Below are positions 8,710-18,457 of a stretch of DNA of 64,000 nt, piece by piece; within the stretch, counting starts at the first letter, position 1; each line of letters starts with the position of its first letter. The position numbers and the translations under genes are program-made. The notes below the pieces were generated by a model that did not search any database, had not been told where the DNA came from, and saw only the letters and a list, made by a program, of their open reading frames with translations. The DNA comes from Rhizobium redzepovicii (GTDB lineage: Bacteria > Pseudomonadota > Alphaproteobacteria > Rhizobiales > Rhizobiaceae). The stretch is taken from NCBI RefSeq assembly GCF_019793435.1, contig NZ_JAILYH010000005.1, forward strand, positions 186,001 through 250,000. The letters are read 5' to 3'.

Positions 8710-11700
8710 TTATCCGAGCGGATATCCCTCTTCGGGATCGGTGACTTCGCAGCCGTTGATAGACAGAGTGTAGCCGCTGTCATTGGACGCTTTTGAGACC
8801 GAAATGCGGTATTTGTCGCCGCCCTGTTCCACCTCTGCCGCAAAACCGTCCCATTCCGACGGGAGCGACGGCCGCACGTAGAGCCGGTCGCCCTTCAGCC
8901 GGATGCCGAGGATGCCCTCGACGGCGGCGCGGTAGAGCCAGCCGGCAGAGCCGGTATACCAGGTCCAGCCGCCGCGCGATGTATAGGGCTCATGACCATA
9001 AACGTCGGCCGCCACGACATAGGGTTCGACGCGGTATTGCTCCGCCGAAGCCTTGTCGAGCGCATGGGTGATCGGGTTGAGGATCTGGAAGCAGCGCAAC
9101 GCGTCGTCGCCCCGCTTCAGTTCCGCCAGCGCCATCACCACCCAGGTAGCGGCATGGGTATATTGCCCGCCATTTTCGCGCACACCCGGCGGGTAGGCCT
9201 TGATATAGCCGGGATCCCTGGCGGAGTTGACGAAAGGCGGCGTGAACAGCCGGATGATGCGGGCATCCTCGTCGACCAGCTGGTCGAGCACGGCATCCAT
9301 CGCCTTTACGGCGCGGGCCGGATCCCCCTCTCCCGACAGCACGCTCCATGACTGCGCAATCGAATCGATCCGGCATTCCGGGCTTTCCCTGGAGCCGAGC
9401 AGCGCGCCGTCGTCGAACGTGCCGCGGCGATAGTAGCCGCCGTCCCAGGCCGCGGTTTCGAGCGCCTTCTTCAGCTCGGTCAGATGCGCCGACCAGCGCT
9501 CTGTGCGGGCCGTGTCGCCGCGTTCTTCGGCATAGGGAATGAAGGAGCGCAAGGCGCCTGCCAGGAACCAGCCGAGCCAGACGCTGGTGCCGCGCCCGCC
9601 GATGCCGACGCGGTTCATGCCGTCGTTCCAGTCGCCGCCAAGGAACAGCGGCAGGCTGTTTGCTCCCTTGCGGGCGATGGCGAGATCGAGCGCCAGCGCC
9701 GCGTGCTCGTAGACGCTCGCCTTATCCTCGGAAATCTCCGGCCGGTAGAAGGAGTCGTGCTGGCCTTCGAGCAGAGCCGGTCCCTCCAGGAAGGCGATCT
9801 CCTCGTCGAGCACGCTCTTATCGCCGGTAACGGTGCAATAATGATGGATCGCGTAAGCGAGCCAGACGACATCGTCCGAAATCAATGTGCGCACGCCGGC
9901 ACCCGTTCCCGGCAGCCACCAATGCTGCACGTCGCCTTCGCGGAATTGGCGCGAAGCGGCATTCAGGATCTGCCCGCGGGCAAGCGAGGGTTCGTGCAGC
10001 ACGAAGGCCAGCGTGTCCTGCAGCTGATCGCGGAAGCCGAAGGCGCCGCTTGCCTGGTAGAAGGCGGTGCGGGCCATGATCCGGCAGCCGAGGCTCTGAT
10101 AGGGCAGCCAGGTGTTGACGAGATTGTTCATCCCGCGATCCGGCGTCGATATCTGCAGCCTGCCGGTAAAATCCCGCCAGAAGGCCCGGTTCGTCTCGAC
10201 GGCATCGTCGAACGAAACTTTGCGGATATCGGCGATGATGCTGCGCGCTTCGTCCTCCGTCGGGGTATCGCCAAGGAAGAAAGTAAAGTCGCGCTCCTCG
10301 CCGGCGGCAAGCTGGACGTCGATCGCAAGGGCTGCGGCCGGATCGCCGTCGAGGTCGGCCGTGCCGGAAAGCGAGGCGGCGGAGATCACGGCCTGCGGCG
10401 CTTGGATCGTTCCCGCCTTGCCGACGAATTCGCGACGGCTTGCCGAGAAGCTCGAAAGCGCCTCGCTCGCCGCGAAGAAGGCGGTGCGGTTGGAATAATC
10501 GATGCTGTAGGGATTGCTGGCAAACAGCGCCCCCGTCTCCTCGTCGTGTTTCGACAGGATGAAGGGCGCGGTGCGTGCCGCATTGCTGCCGAGGATCCAC
10601 TCGACGTAACCGTAGAGACGCAGCCTGCGGCTGGTCGAACCGGTGTTGCGCAGGCGCAGGCGCTGCAGTTTCACCGGCCTTTCGCGGTCGATCGTCTGCG
10701 TCAGCTCCAGCGCGATATCGTGCTGAACGCTGGAGAAAACGGAATAGCCGAGCCCGTGGCGGGCTTCGAAACGGATGTCCGGCCGGCGGGAAAGTGCTGC
10801 GAACGGTGTCATGACCGCACCGCTGTCGAGATCGGCGAGATAGAACGCCTCGCCCGACCGGTTGATCACAGCATCGTTCGACCAGGAGGTCAGCTGATAG
10901 TCGCGCGAATTGGCGCTCCAGGTGAAGCCCGCGCCCTCGGCCGAGACGTGGAAGCCGAACCTGTCATTGGAGATAACATTGATCCAGGGCTGCGGCGTCG
11001 CGTGGCCTCCGGGCAGGCGAACGATATATTCGCGTCCGTCACGGGCAAAGCCGCCGATGCCGTTCCAGAAGTCGAGATCGCCCTCTTCCTCGATGACGAC
11101 GGCGGGCACGGCGGGTGGCGGCACCGGCGCGACGCGCTTGACCGGGACCTTGTTGCGCTCGGCCCGTTCCATCTCCTGCAGCTCCTCCTTGGAGGGGGCA
11201 AACAGGGCGACGGCGCGGTTGATCTGGTCGACCACCTTGCCGTTCTTCGTATGCAGCGTGACGCGGGAAGCCGCGATCAGCGCGTGATAGGTGCTCTCCT
11301 CCATCAGGTCCTTGCGAACCGCAAAGATATGTTGGCGCAAGCCGTCGGCTTGGCCCATTCGGCGCACGTTTTCGCACATGGCGTCGAGCGCATGCTGCAT
11401 GTCCTGCGCATAGGAAGAGGCGCGTTCGTTCATGATGACGAGATCGGCGGTGACGCCGCGCGAGCGCAGATATTCCTGCGCCAGCAGCGCCTCGCGGGCG
11501 ATTTCGAGATCCATGTCGTCGTTGATGCGCAGCGTGAAGATCGGGAAGTCGCCGGAGATCGCCAGCGGCCACAGCGCCGATTGCGACTGCAGGCCGGCCT
11601 CGACGGTCGCTTCATCCTTGCGCAGCTGCATGTCGGGATAGACGAGGTAGCGGCCGAGATGCTGGAAGGCCGCCGCCTGCTGCGAGGTGACGCCGACGTG

Positions 11701-14700
11701 ACGCATCTGCACCTGCGTGCGCGTCCAGGCCTGGACCAGTTCGTGGGTGAAGGCGTCGGGATGACGGTAGCGATTGACCGCCTTGTCCACTTCGTCGCGG
11801 CTCGGCGCTGCGATCGTCCAGAAGATGACACTGACTTTCTTGCCGGCCGGCACGCGGACGGTGCGGCGCAGCGACATCACCGCATCGAGCATGAAGCCGT
11901 CGCTGCCGGAAAGCGTCGCCCCCGGATCGAAGGCCGCCGCATTGGCAAGACTGCGGCCGCGGCCGATAAACTTGCGGCGGTCGGTCTCGAATTCCGTATG
12001 GCGGGTGTCGCCGGCATTGTCGACGATCAGATGGGCGATGCTGATGTTCGGCTCGTTCGGATCGCGCTTGTTGCGTTCGGCGCGGATGACGTCGCCGCGC
12101 TTGCCGATCTCGGTCTTGACGAACATGCGGGCGAACGCCGGATGCGCATTGTCGGTATCGTCGGAGGTGATCACCGGTTCGAGATAGGAGGTGACTTCGA
12201 TGAAACGGTCTTCCGTACCCATGTTGAGCAGGGTGACGCGGCGGGCCTCGGCATCATGCTCGGTCGCGATGATGCATTCCACCTCGCTCGTCAGGTCGCC
12301 GACCGTCTTGGTGAACTGCGCCTTCTCGTCGGCGAATTCGACCTTGATCGCTTCGCCTTCGACACCCTTCGGCTCCGATGTCGTCGACCACCATTCGTTC
12401 GTGGCGGTATCGCGCAGGAAGATGAAGCTGCCCCAGCGGTCTTCGGTCGGATCGGCTTTCCAACGGGAAACGGAAAGGCCGTTCCAGCGGGAATAACCGG
12501 CGCCTGTCGCCGTCAACATCAGCGAATAATGGCCGTTCGACAGGAATACGAGTTCGCGGTCGCGTGACGCCGGATCGCTGATCTTCCTGATCTCCGGCCG
12601 CAGCAGATCCTCCTGGATGCTGGCCGGTGTGTCGGATTCATGCTTGCCGCTCATCACCGGAATGTCGCGCGGCGCCTTTTCCTGCAGCAGAAGCTCCGCC
12701 GCCTCGATGACCGGATCGGCGTGGAAGAGTTCGCGCAGATGGCCGTTGAAGGCGACGTTGGCGACGGCTGCGATCGACATGCCGTGATGGTGGGCATAAT
12801 AATTATAGACCACGGCGCATTTCTTGCCTTCCGGCACGCGCGTCGGCGTAAAGTCGACGGCATCGTGGAAGCCGAATTTGCCGAGCGCACCGACCTTGCG
12901 CAGCCTCTGCAGATTTTCGAGCGCGCCCGGCGGGTCGTACTGGCTGGCGAGCAGCGAGGCGTAGGGCGCTATGACGGCATTGTGGCCGAGGCCACGCTTC
13001 AGGCCGAGTGTCGGGACGCCGAAATTCGTGTACTGATAGTTGAGGTTATGGTCGCGGGCATTGAAGGCCGCTTCCGAAATGCCCCACGGAATGCCGAGCT
13101 TGCGGGCGTAATTCATCTGTTCGACGACGACCAGATTGTTGGTCTGGTTGAGAATGCCTCCGCCGCGCTCCTGCATGACGAGCGGCGGCATCAGATATTC
13201 GAACATCGAGCCGGACCAGGAGACCAGCGCGCCGCGCGACCCCACAGGCACGACCTGGCGGCCGAGACGGTACCAGTGCTCCGTCGGCAGATCGCCCTTG
13301 GCGATGCCGAACAGGCTGGTCAGGCGGCATTCCGAGGCGAGAAGGTCGTAGCAAGCCTGGTCGAGTTCACCGCTTTCGACGCGGTAGCCGATCGACAACA
13401 GGCGCCGCTCCGGCCGGAACAGGAAGCCGAAATCCATTGAGAAAGCCAGATCGCGGGCCTTGTCGCGCAACGCCACCAAGCGCGGCCTCAACGCATCGAC
13501 CTTGGAAAGGTCGAAAGTGCTGTCTGAAATATGCGCCTCGCAGACCTTCACCAGGGATGCCGCCCATTGGGTGACCTCTTCGCTCTGTTTCGACTTGACC
13601 TCATGGTCGAGATTGGCGGCGAGCTTCTCGATATCGCGGGCGAGAACGGCGAGGTTGATGATGCGGATCGAGGCGAATTCATGCTCGCGCTTGACGGCGG
13701 CAAGCGCGTTCTGGAAACCGACGATGCGCTCTTCCAGGCGCCGGCGCAGCGGCCGCACGGTCTTGCGGTCATCCGGCAGGTCCGCCAGCACTTCGCCGAG
13801 AATGCCGGCCGTGTCGCCGACGCCGTCGAGATTGCCCTGCATATGGGCGGAGGGCGCCTCGGCCCAGTTGCGGCAGGCCGACGAAATGGCGATCAGATGA
13901 CCGGCGAGATTGCCGCTGTCGACGGCCGAGACATAACGCGGCCCGAGCGTCTGCAGCGTATCGGTGTGATACCAGTTGAACAGATGGCCGCGGAATTTCT
14001 CCATTCTGTCGATCGTCGAAATCGTCTGCTCCAGCCGATCGAGCGTCTCCTCGAAGGAGAACCAACCGAATTGCCGGCCGGAGACGACGGAGAGCAAATA
14101 GACGCCGATATTGGTTGGCGAGGTGCGCGCCGCGACGATCACATGCGGCGTTTCCTGGATATTGTCAGGCGGCAGATAGTTCTGCTCGGCGGTGGTGAAG
14201 GTCTCGAAATAACGCCAGGTGCGCCGGGCGATCTTGCGCAGTTCGCTCGACACCGAATCGGCGACCTCGAGCCGGTCCTCGGTCTCCGCCGACTGGCTGA
14301 CATACCAGGCGACAACAGGCGACAGGATCCACAACAGCGCGAAGGGTATGCCGACGACGAAGGCGTTGTCGCCGGGCAGGGCGGCAAAACCAAGGGCCAG
14401 CAGCGCCAGCACCGGCGCATGCCACATCGCCTTGTAGTAGGAAATCAGCGTCCCCTGGCCGCCGGCCTGAACGCTGGCGGCGGTCCGCCATTGCAGCATC
14501 AGCTTGCGGCTGACGAACAGACGGTAGAGCGACCGGCCGATCGCATCGGCCATCATGGCGGCGGAATCGGCGATGAAGACGATCCGCAGAGCAACCTGGG
14601 CATTGGCGGCCGTGATATCGGACCAGACGGTATAGAGATGGGCGCGGGCGACGATATCGCTGGTGCGCGGAATGATACCGTTGATCAGCGACAGCGTCGG

Positions 14701-17229
14701 CGCGACGAAGAGGCAGAAGATCAGCAGAATCTGCCAGATAAGCGCGCCGAGCGGGCCCATAAAATACCAGCCGAGCACGGAGGCGAAGAACCAGGCGATC
14801 GGCGTCAGCGAGCGGCGCAGATTGTCGAACATCTTCCAGCGGCCGAGTGCTGTGACGCCGTATTTCGGATTGAACATATAAGGCAGCAGCTGCCAGTCGC
14901 CGCGCGCCCAGCGATGCTGGCGCGAGGTTTCGACCTCGTATCGGATCGGGAAATCCTCCACCAGTTCGAGATCGGTGACCAGCGCGCAGCGCGCCATCGA
15001 GCCTTCGAGAAGATCGTGGCTGAGCACGGAGTTTTCGTCGATCCGGCCCTTCAGCGAGGCTTCGAAGGCATCGACATGATAGAGGCCCTTGCCGGTGAAG
15101 GTGCCTTCGCCGGCGAGATCCTGATAGACGTCGGACACGGTGAAGACGTAAGGGTCGAGGCCGCGATTGATCGAAAAGACGCGCTGGAAGACCGACGCGT
15201 CCTTGCCCGTCGTCAGCGACGGGGTCACGCGCGGCTGCAGCACGCCGTAGCCGCTTTCGACACGGCCGGTTTTCGGGTTGATGACCGGGCGGTTGATCGG
15301 ATGATAGAGCTTGCCGACGAGCTTGGTGACGGCATCGCGCATCAGGCGCGTATCGGCATCGAGCGTCATGACATATTGCACATTGGCCGGCACGGTGTTG
15401 GCGCCCGGCAGATAGGTCGTGTCGCGGTCGCCGCGCAGCAGCATGTTCAGCTCGTGCAGCTTGCCGCGTTTACGTTCCCAGCCCATCCACACACCTTCGG
15501 ACGGATTGTACAGGCGGCGGCGATGCAGCAGATAGAAACGCGTCTTGCCATCATAGGCATAACGGGCGGAAAGATTGGCGATCTCGCGCCTGGCATAATC
15601 GAGAACCTCGAGATCGGCGGGCGTTTCCTCAGCCTCGCTGTCCGGCCAATCGCTGAGCAGCGCGAAATAGAGTTCGCCGCGCGGATTGGCGAGATAATGC
15701 ACTTCGAGATTGCGCACGTGATCGTCAACGCTGTCGCGGTTCGAGATCAGGCAGGGAACGACGAGCAGTGTGCGGGCATCCTCCGGAATGCCTTCCTTGA
15801 ACTCGTAGCCGACAAGGCGCGCGGGCGTCACGAAGAAGGAAAGCACGGTGTTGAAGAGGCCCGTCGCCCCCTCCGACGCGGGCAGTGAGAACATGATCAG
15901 CAGCAGGGCGATTTCGATCGGCCCCATGCCGGCATTGGCCATGAATCGGCCGACGACCGCCATGGCGATGATCGTCAAAAGCATGACGGGCACGGCAATT
16001 GCCAGCCAGTTGAACCGGCGCACCGCGCGCACGAAATGTTGGGTGACTGTCGGGCGATAGTTCGCCCGCGCCTCGAGCTTCGGCCGCTGGGCGCCGGACA
16101 GGAATCCGCCGACATTCGGTTCATGCGGCTGCGGCTCGTCGGAGGCCTTGGCGGCATCCGTCATGTCGAGCGCCAGCTGGGCAATTTCCATTTCCGTCAG
16201 CGGCGAGCGTTTGGCCAGCTTTTCGATCTGCTTGCGGTATTTATTGCGCGAGCCGGAATCGAGAATGCCGTAATCAGAATGCTCCCAGAGCAACTTGTCG
16301 ACATGGCTGACCTGCTCGACCCAGACCGACCATTCGGCATCGTCGATCTCGCGAAGGCTGCGGATGATGTTGCCCATCGTCACGTTGCCGGAAGAGAGAC
16401 GGCTGTGTTCGGCCGTCGTCGCCTCTTCGGTGTTGCGGCCAAGCTCTTCCAGCCGCTCGTCGAGCCAGGTGATCGCAAGGCTCGACGTCTGCGAGCCGTC
16501 ACGCATGCGATAGAGGAACTGCGTCGAGAAGGTATTGTCCTCGGCAAGCGGTTCCAGCGTCTTCAGATAGGCGGCCGCCGCGGCCGGATCGGTCAGGCGC
16601 ACCAATTCGTCGGCCGCCTCGTTGGCGCGGCGGCGCAGGCGGCGGCTGGCTTCGACACGGCTGGAAATGCGGCGAAGATTTTCCACGAGCACGTAACGCA
16701 CAAGCGAAGGCAACGCCCACAGTTCGCCGATCCTCAGCGTCTCGCTGGCCTGAAAACCGTCGACCAGCGCCGTCAGGCTTTCCTGCGAGATCGTGCTGTG
16801 GGTGTGAGCGACATAGAGCCAGGCCAGCACGAGGGTGCGCGGCACCTCGACACCGCCAACCACCATAGTCGGCAATTCGCGATAGAAGCGGCGGGGGAAG
16901 TCGCGCCGCACCTCCTGGATCGCCTCTTCGACGATATAATGATTGTCCAGCAGCCATTCCGCCGCAGGTGTGATCGTCTCTCCTGCCTCTACGTCGGTCG
17001 CCGTAGTCCGGTAGACGCGCAGAATTTCCTTCTCGTTTTCCTTGTGACGCGCGAAGAAGTCGAAGGGAGCGAAAGCCGGCAGCCGGTCGACGCCGCCGCG
17101 GGCGACCGTATTGCCGATCGCCTTGATGTCCTCGATGGCAAGATAGGTCGAGCGGATCGAATCATTGTGATCGATCTGCTTCGTCTCGGGTTCGCGCGGA
17201 AGGCTCGGAGAAAGATTTGAAATAGACAT
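8710..17229 (-). CDS. ndvB: Cyclic beta-1,2-glucan synthase NdvB
   Basis: Very large (2839-residue) inner-membrane enzyme that initiates, elongates, adjusts length and cyclises beta-1,2-glucan from UDP-glucose, feeding the exporter NdvA. Hydrophobic segments near residues 405-455, 815-870 and 950-990 flank the GT84 glycosyltransferase domain, with the DADTR nucleotide-sugar motif near residue 621 and the Q-x-x-RW motif (QHRWARGDW) near 769. The C-terminal half is the GH94-type phosphorylase/length-control region, ending with GDWNDGMN near 2531 and a final beta-sandwich. The length agrees with the roughly 2800-residue family. The start shown gives MSISNLSPSLPREPE; there is no clear Shine-Dalgarno, so the exact start is less certain. 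An OpgC-like gene follows on the same strand. Confidence 0.97.
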   Translation of the reverse strand: MSISNLSPSLPREPETKQIDHNDSIRSTYLAIEDIKAIGNTVARGGVDRLPAFAPFDFFARHKENEKEILRVYRTTATDVEAGETITPAAEWLLDNHYIVEEAIQEVRRDFPRRFYRELPTMVVGGVEVPRTLVLAWLYVAHTHSTISQESLTALVDGFQASETLRIGELWALPSLVRYVLVENLRRISSRVEASRRLRRRANEAADELVRLTDPAAAAAYLKTLEPLAEDNTFSTQFLYRMRDGSQTSSLAITWLDERLEELGRNTEEATTAEHSRLSSGNVTMGNIIRSLREIDDAEWSVWVEQVSHVDKLLWEHSDYGILDSGSRNKYRKQIEKLAKRSPLTEMEIAQLALDMTDAAKASDEPQPHEPNVGGFLSGAQRPKLEARANYRPTVTQHFVRAVRRFNWLAIAVPVMLLTIIAMAVVGRFMANAGMGPIEIALLLIMFSLPASEGATGLFNTVLSFFVTPARLVGYEFKEGIPEDARTLLVVPCLISNRDSVDDHVRNLEVHYLANPRGELYFALLSDWPDSEAEETPADLEVLDYARREIANLSARYAYDGKTRFYLLHRRRLYNPSEGVWMGWERKRGKLHELNMLLRGDRDTTYLPGANTVPANVQYVMTLDADTRLMRDAVTKLVGKLYHPINRPVINPKTGRVESGYGVLQPRVTPSLTTGKDASVFQRVFSINRGLDPYVFTVSDVYQDLAGEGTFTGKGLYHVDAFEASLKGRIDENSVLSHDLLEGSMARCALVTDLELVEDFPIRYEVETSRQHRWARGDWQLLPYMFNPKYGVTALGRWKMFDNLRRSLTPIAWFFASVLGWYFMGPLGALIWQILLIFCLFVAPTLSLINGIIPRTSDIVARAHLYTVWSDITAANAQVALRIVFIADSAAMMADAIGRSLYRLFVSRKLMLQWRTAASVQAGGQGTLISYYKAMWHAPVLALLALGFAALPGDNAFVVGIPFALLWILSPVVAWYVSQSAETEDRLEVADSVSSELRKIARRTWRYFETFTTAEQNYLPPDNIQETPHVIVAARTSPTNIGVYLLSVVSGRQFGWFSFEETLDRLEQTISTIDRMEKFRGHLFNWYHTDTLQTLGPRYVSAVDSGNLAGHLIAISSACRNWAEAPSAHMQGNLDGVGDTAGILGEVLADLPDDRKTVRPLRRRLEERIVGFQNALAAVKREHEFASIRIINLAVLARDIEKLAANLDHEVKSKQSEEVTQWAASLVKVCEAHISDSTFDLSKVDALRPRLVALRDKARDLAFSMDFGFLFRPERRLLSIGYRVESGELDQACYDLLASECRLTSLFGIAKGDLPTEHWYRLGRQVVPVGSRGALVSWSGSMFEYLMPPLVMQERGGGILNQTNNLVVVEQMNYARKLGIPWGISEAAFNARDHNLNYQYTNFGVPTLGLKRGLGHNAVIAPYASLLASQYDPPGALENLQRLRKVGALGKFGFHDAVDFTPTRVPEGKKCAVVYNYYAHHHGMSIAAVANVAFNGHLRELFHADPVIEAAELLLQEKAPRDIPVMSGKHESDTPASIQEDLLRPEIRKISDPASRDRELVFLSNGHYSLMLTATGAGYSRWNGLSVSRWKADPTEDRWGSFIFLRDTATNEWWSTTSEPKGVEGEAIKVEFADEKAQFTKTVGDLTSEVECIIATEHDAEARRVTLLNMGTEDRFIEVTSYLEPVITSDDTDNAHPAFARMFVKTEIGKRGDVIRAERNKRDPNEPNISIAHLIVDNAGDTRHTEFETDRRKFIGRGRSLANAAAFDPGATLSGSDGFMLDAVMSLRRTVRVPAGKKVSVIFWTIAAPSRDEVDKAVNRYRHPDAFTHELVQAWTRTQVQMRHVGVTSQQAAAFQHLGRYLVYPDMQLRKDEATVEAGLQSQSALWPLAISGDFPIFTLRINDDMDLEIAREALLAQEYLRSRGVTADLVIMNERASSYAQDMQHALDAMCENVRRMGQADGLRQHIFAVRKDLMEESTYHALIAASRVTLHTKNGKVVDQINRAVALFAPSKEELQEMERAERNKVPVKRVAPVPPPAVPAVVIEEEGDLDFWNGIGGFARDGREYIVRLPGGHATPQPWINVISNDRFGFHVSAEGAGFTWSANSRDYQLTSWSNDAVINRSGEAFYLADLDSGAVMTPFAALSRRPDIRFEARHGLGYSVFSSVQHDIALELTQTIDRERPVKLQRLRLRNTGSTSRRLRLYGYVEWILGSNAARTAPFILSKHDEETGALFASNPYSIDYSNRTAFFAASEALSSFSASRREFVGKAGTIQAPQAVISAASLSGTADLDGDPAAALAIDVQLAAGEERDFTFFLGDTPTEDEARSIIADIRKVSFDDAVETNRAFWRDFTGRLQISTPDRGMNNLVNTWLPYQSLGCRIMARTAFYQASGAFGFRDQLQDTLAFVLHEPSLARGQILNAASRQFREGDVQHWWLPGTGAGVRTLISDDVVWLAYAIHHYCTVTGDKSVLDEEIAFLEGPALLEGQHDSFYRPEISEDKASVYEHAALALDLAIARKGANSLPLFLGGDWNDGMNRVGIGGRGTSVWLGWFLAGALRSFIPYAEERGDTARTERWSAHLTELKKALETAAWDGGYYRRGTFDDGALLGSRESPECRIDSIAQSWSVLSGEGDPARAVKAMDAVLDQLVDEDARIIRLFTPPFVNSARDPGYIKAYPPGVRENGGQYTHAATWVVMALAELKRGDDALRCFQILNPITHALDKASAEQYRVEPYVVAADVYGHEPYTSRGGWTWYTGSAGWLYRAAVEGILGIRLKGDRLYVRPSLPSEWDGFAAEVEQGGDKYRISVSKASNDSGYTLSINGCEVTDPEEGYPLG

Positions 17230-17783
17230 GGGTTCGGTTCTGGATCCAAACGAAGTTATGGCTGTTTTGCTCAGCCTTTTGCACTGCTTATCATGACTGC
17301 TACATGAACGGAGCCCGTTTCTTCGAAGATCGATGAAGCCGGGATAAATGACGCTTGGGCCAAGCGATGCGAACGGGTTAAGCCCCGGTCCAGGGCGCGG
17401 CCCGACGGGTGATCAAGACCATCGATACCCTCTCCGCGAAAGCCATGTCGAAAATTGGACACTATCGGGATAATTCAAGTCAAGAGGCATGAGCGGCGCG
17501 CCCGGCGCGCTTGGGACGTGCATGAACGACACAATGCCCGCCCCGGTTCCGGTAATGCAAAAGCTCTTCGATTTTGGGAGAAGACGCGCGATCTCGGATG
17601 GCATCATCGGTTCGAAAACGCCGACATGCAGACAAAAGATCGGAAATGCGTCGCACGAGTAAGTTCGATGCGGCCGCTCGTGATGAAATGAAGACGTACA
17701 GAAGAAAAAAGGGGATCGGATACCGATCAACCAGGCGAAAACCGCCGCAACGCCGGCATTCGCCGGCGTCTAACATTCGCCGA
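17230..17783. other. Gene-poor region upstream of ndvB
   Basis: This 554 bp stretch must hold the ndvB promoter on the minus strand. Several short open frames exist on both strands, including one with an ATG at 17490 encoding 57 codons, but none combines a properly spaced ribosome site with a recognisable protein. I see no tRNA, terminator or repeat in it. Confidence 0.4.
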
Positions 17784-17948
17784 TCAGCCGACGACGCCGC
17801 AAACCATGGCCACGACGAACAGGAATGCCGCGGTGAAAATGGCTCCATGGAGCATCGTTTGAAGCCTATGGCGTGTGGTCAGCGGCTTCTTGGTCTCTAC
17901 GGAACCGTATTGGTTCACGTGAGCATGCGAAATACCCAGATCTGCCAT
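17784..17948 (-). CDS. Small membrane protein, 54 residues, unknown function
   Basis: A short ORF (MADLGISHAHVNQYGSVETK...) with a strong ribosome site, GGAGGCGAC, immediately before the ATG at 17948. The N-terminal half is hydrophilic. The C-terminal half (GAIFTAAFLFVVAMVCGVVG) is one clear transmembrane helix ending at the stop, as in tail-anchored small proteins. I do not recognise a family. It lies upstream of ndvB in the same orientation but 555 bp away, so co-transcription is not shown. Confidence 0.7.
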   Translation of the reverse strand: MADLGISHAHVNQYGSVETKKPLTTRHRLQTMLHGAIFTAAFLFVVAMVCGVVG

Positions 17949-18106
17949 ATGTCGCCTCCGTTGTTTTTAAGCGGCCGGTTGTGCGGCTCGCGTTGATATT
18001 CTTATATTCTCTATCAAGTAGGTAGAGATAAATTTCCGTCCAGAGCGAACGAAAGAGAAAATTCAACCAGCCCTTTCAGCAGCCTGTCTTTTTAGCAGTC
18101 CGCATT

Positions 18107-18295
18107 TTAGCAGACTGTGCGCCATGCCCAGATCCACGGACGCTCGACGCTGTCCTCGGTCTGAGACGGGTTGGCGGGGATCTCGATCAGCCGACGATCC
18201 TTTTCCGCAGGAATGGAGGCCGAAACCTGTTCCCGGCGATCGGCTTTCACGGGAGGATCGAGGTAGCCCATGGTCATCCCACCGAGAAAGAACAT
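18107..18295 (-). CDS. Small hypothetical protein, 62 residues
   Basis: The ORF starts at an ATG with a perfect GGAGG (18303-18307) seven bases upstream. An alternative ATG lies seven codons further in (MGYLDPPVKADRRE). The protein is mostly charged and polar (MFFLGGMTMGYLDPPVKADR...), with a Trp-rich end (RPWIWAWRTVC). No domain is recognised. It lies between the 54-residue ORF and the oligopeptide transporter operon. Codon use matches its neighbours. Confidence 0.6.
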   Translation of the reverse strand: MFFLGGMTMGYLDPPVKADRREQVSASIPAEKDRRLIEIPANPSQTEDSVERPWIWAWRTVC

Positions 18296-18457
18296 GCCTC
18301 AACCTCCATCGATCACGAAAGCTAACAATCGTTAACAGGATCATGACAGAAGCGGGGCAGCTGTCAATAGTCTAGTTGAATGGTCGTCTTTTAGGAAAAT
18401 CTTATCCTTAACGCCGCCGCTGGTCTTTTCTTTTCAACGCGCTGAAAAGATTGGCTT

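Noticed and set aside
9484..12567. A 1027-codon open frame on the plus strand
   Set aside because: It is antisense to ndvB. GC-rich third positions remove stop codons on the opposite strand; the product is Arg/Asp/Gly-rich with no domain.
17271..17462. A 63-codon minus-strand ORF upstream of ndvB
   Set aside because: No ribosome site and no protein-like pattern.
17490..17663. A 57-codon plus-strand ORF with ATG at 17490
   Set aside because: The only ribosome-like sequence (AGAGG) is one base from the ATG, too close. No hydrophobic or known motif.
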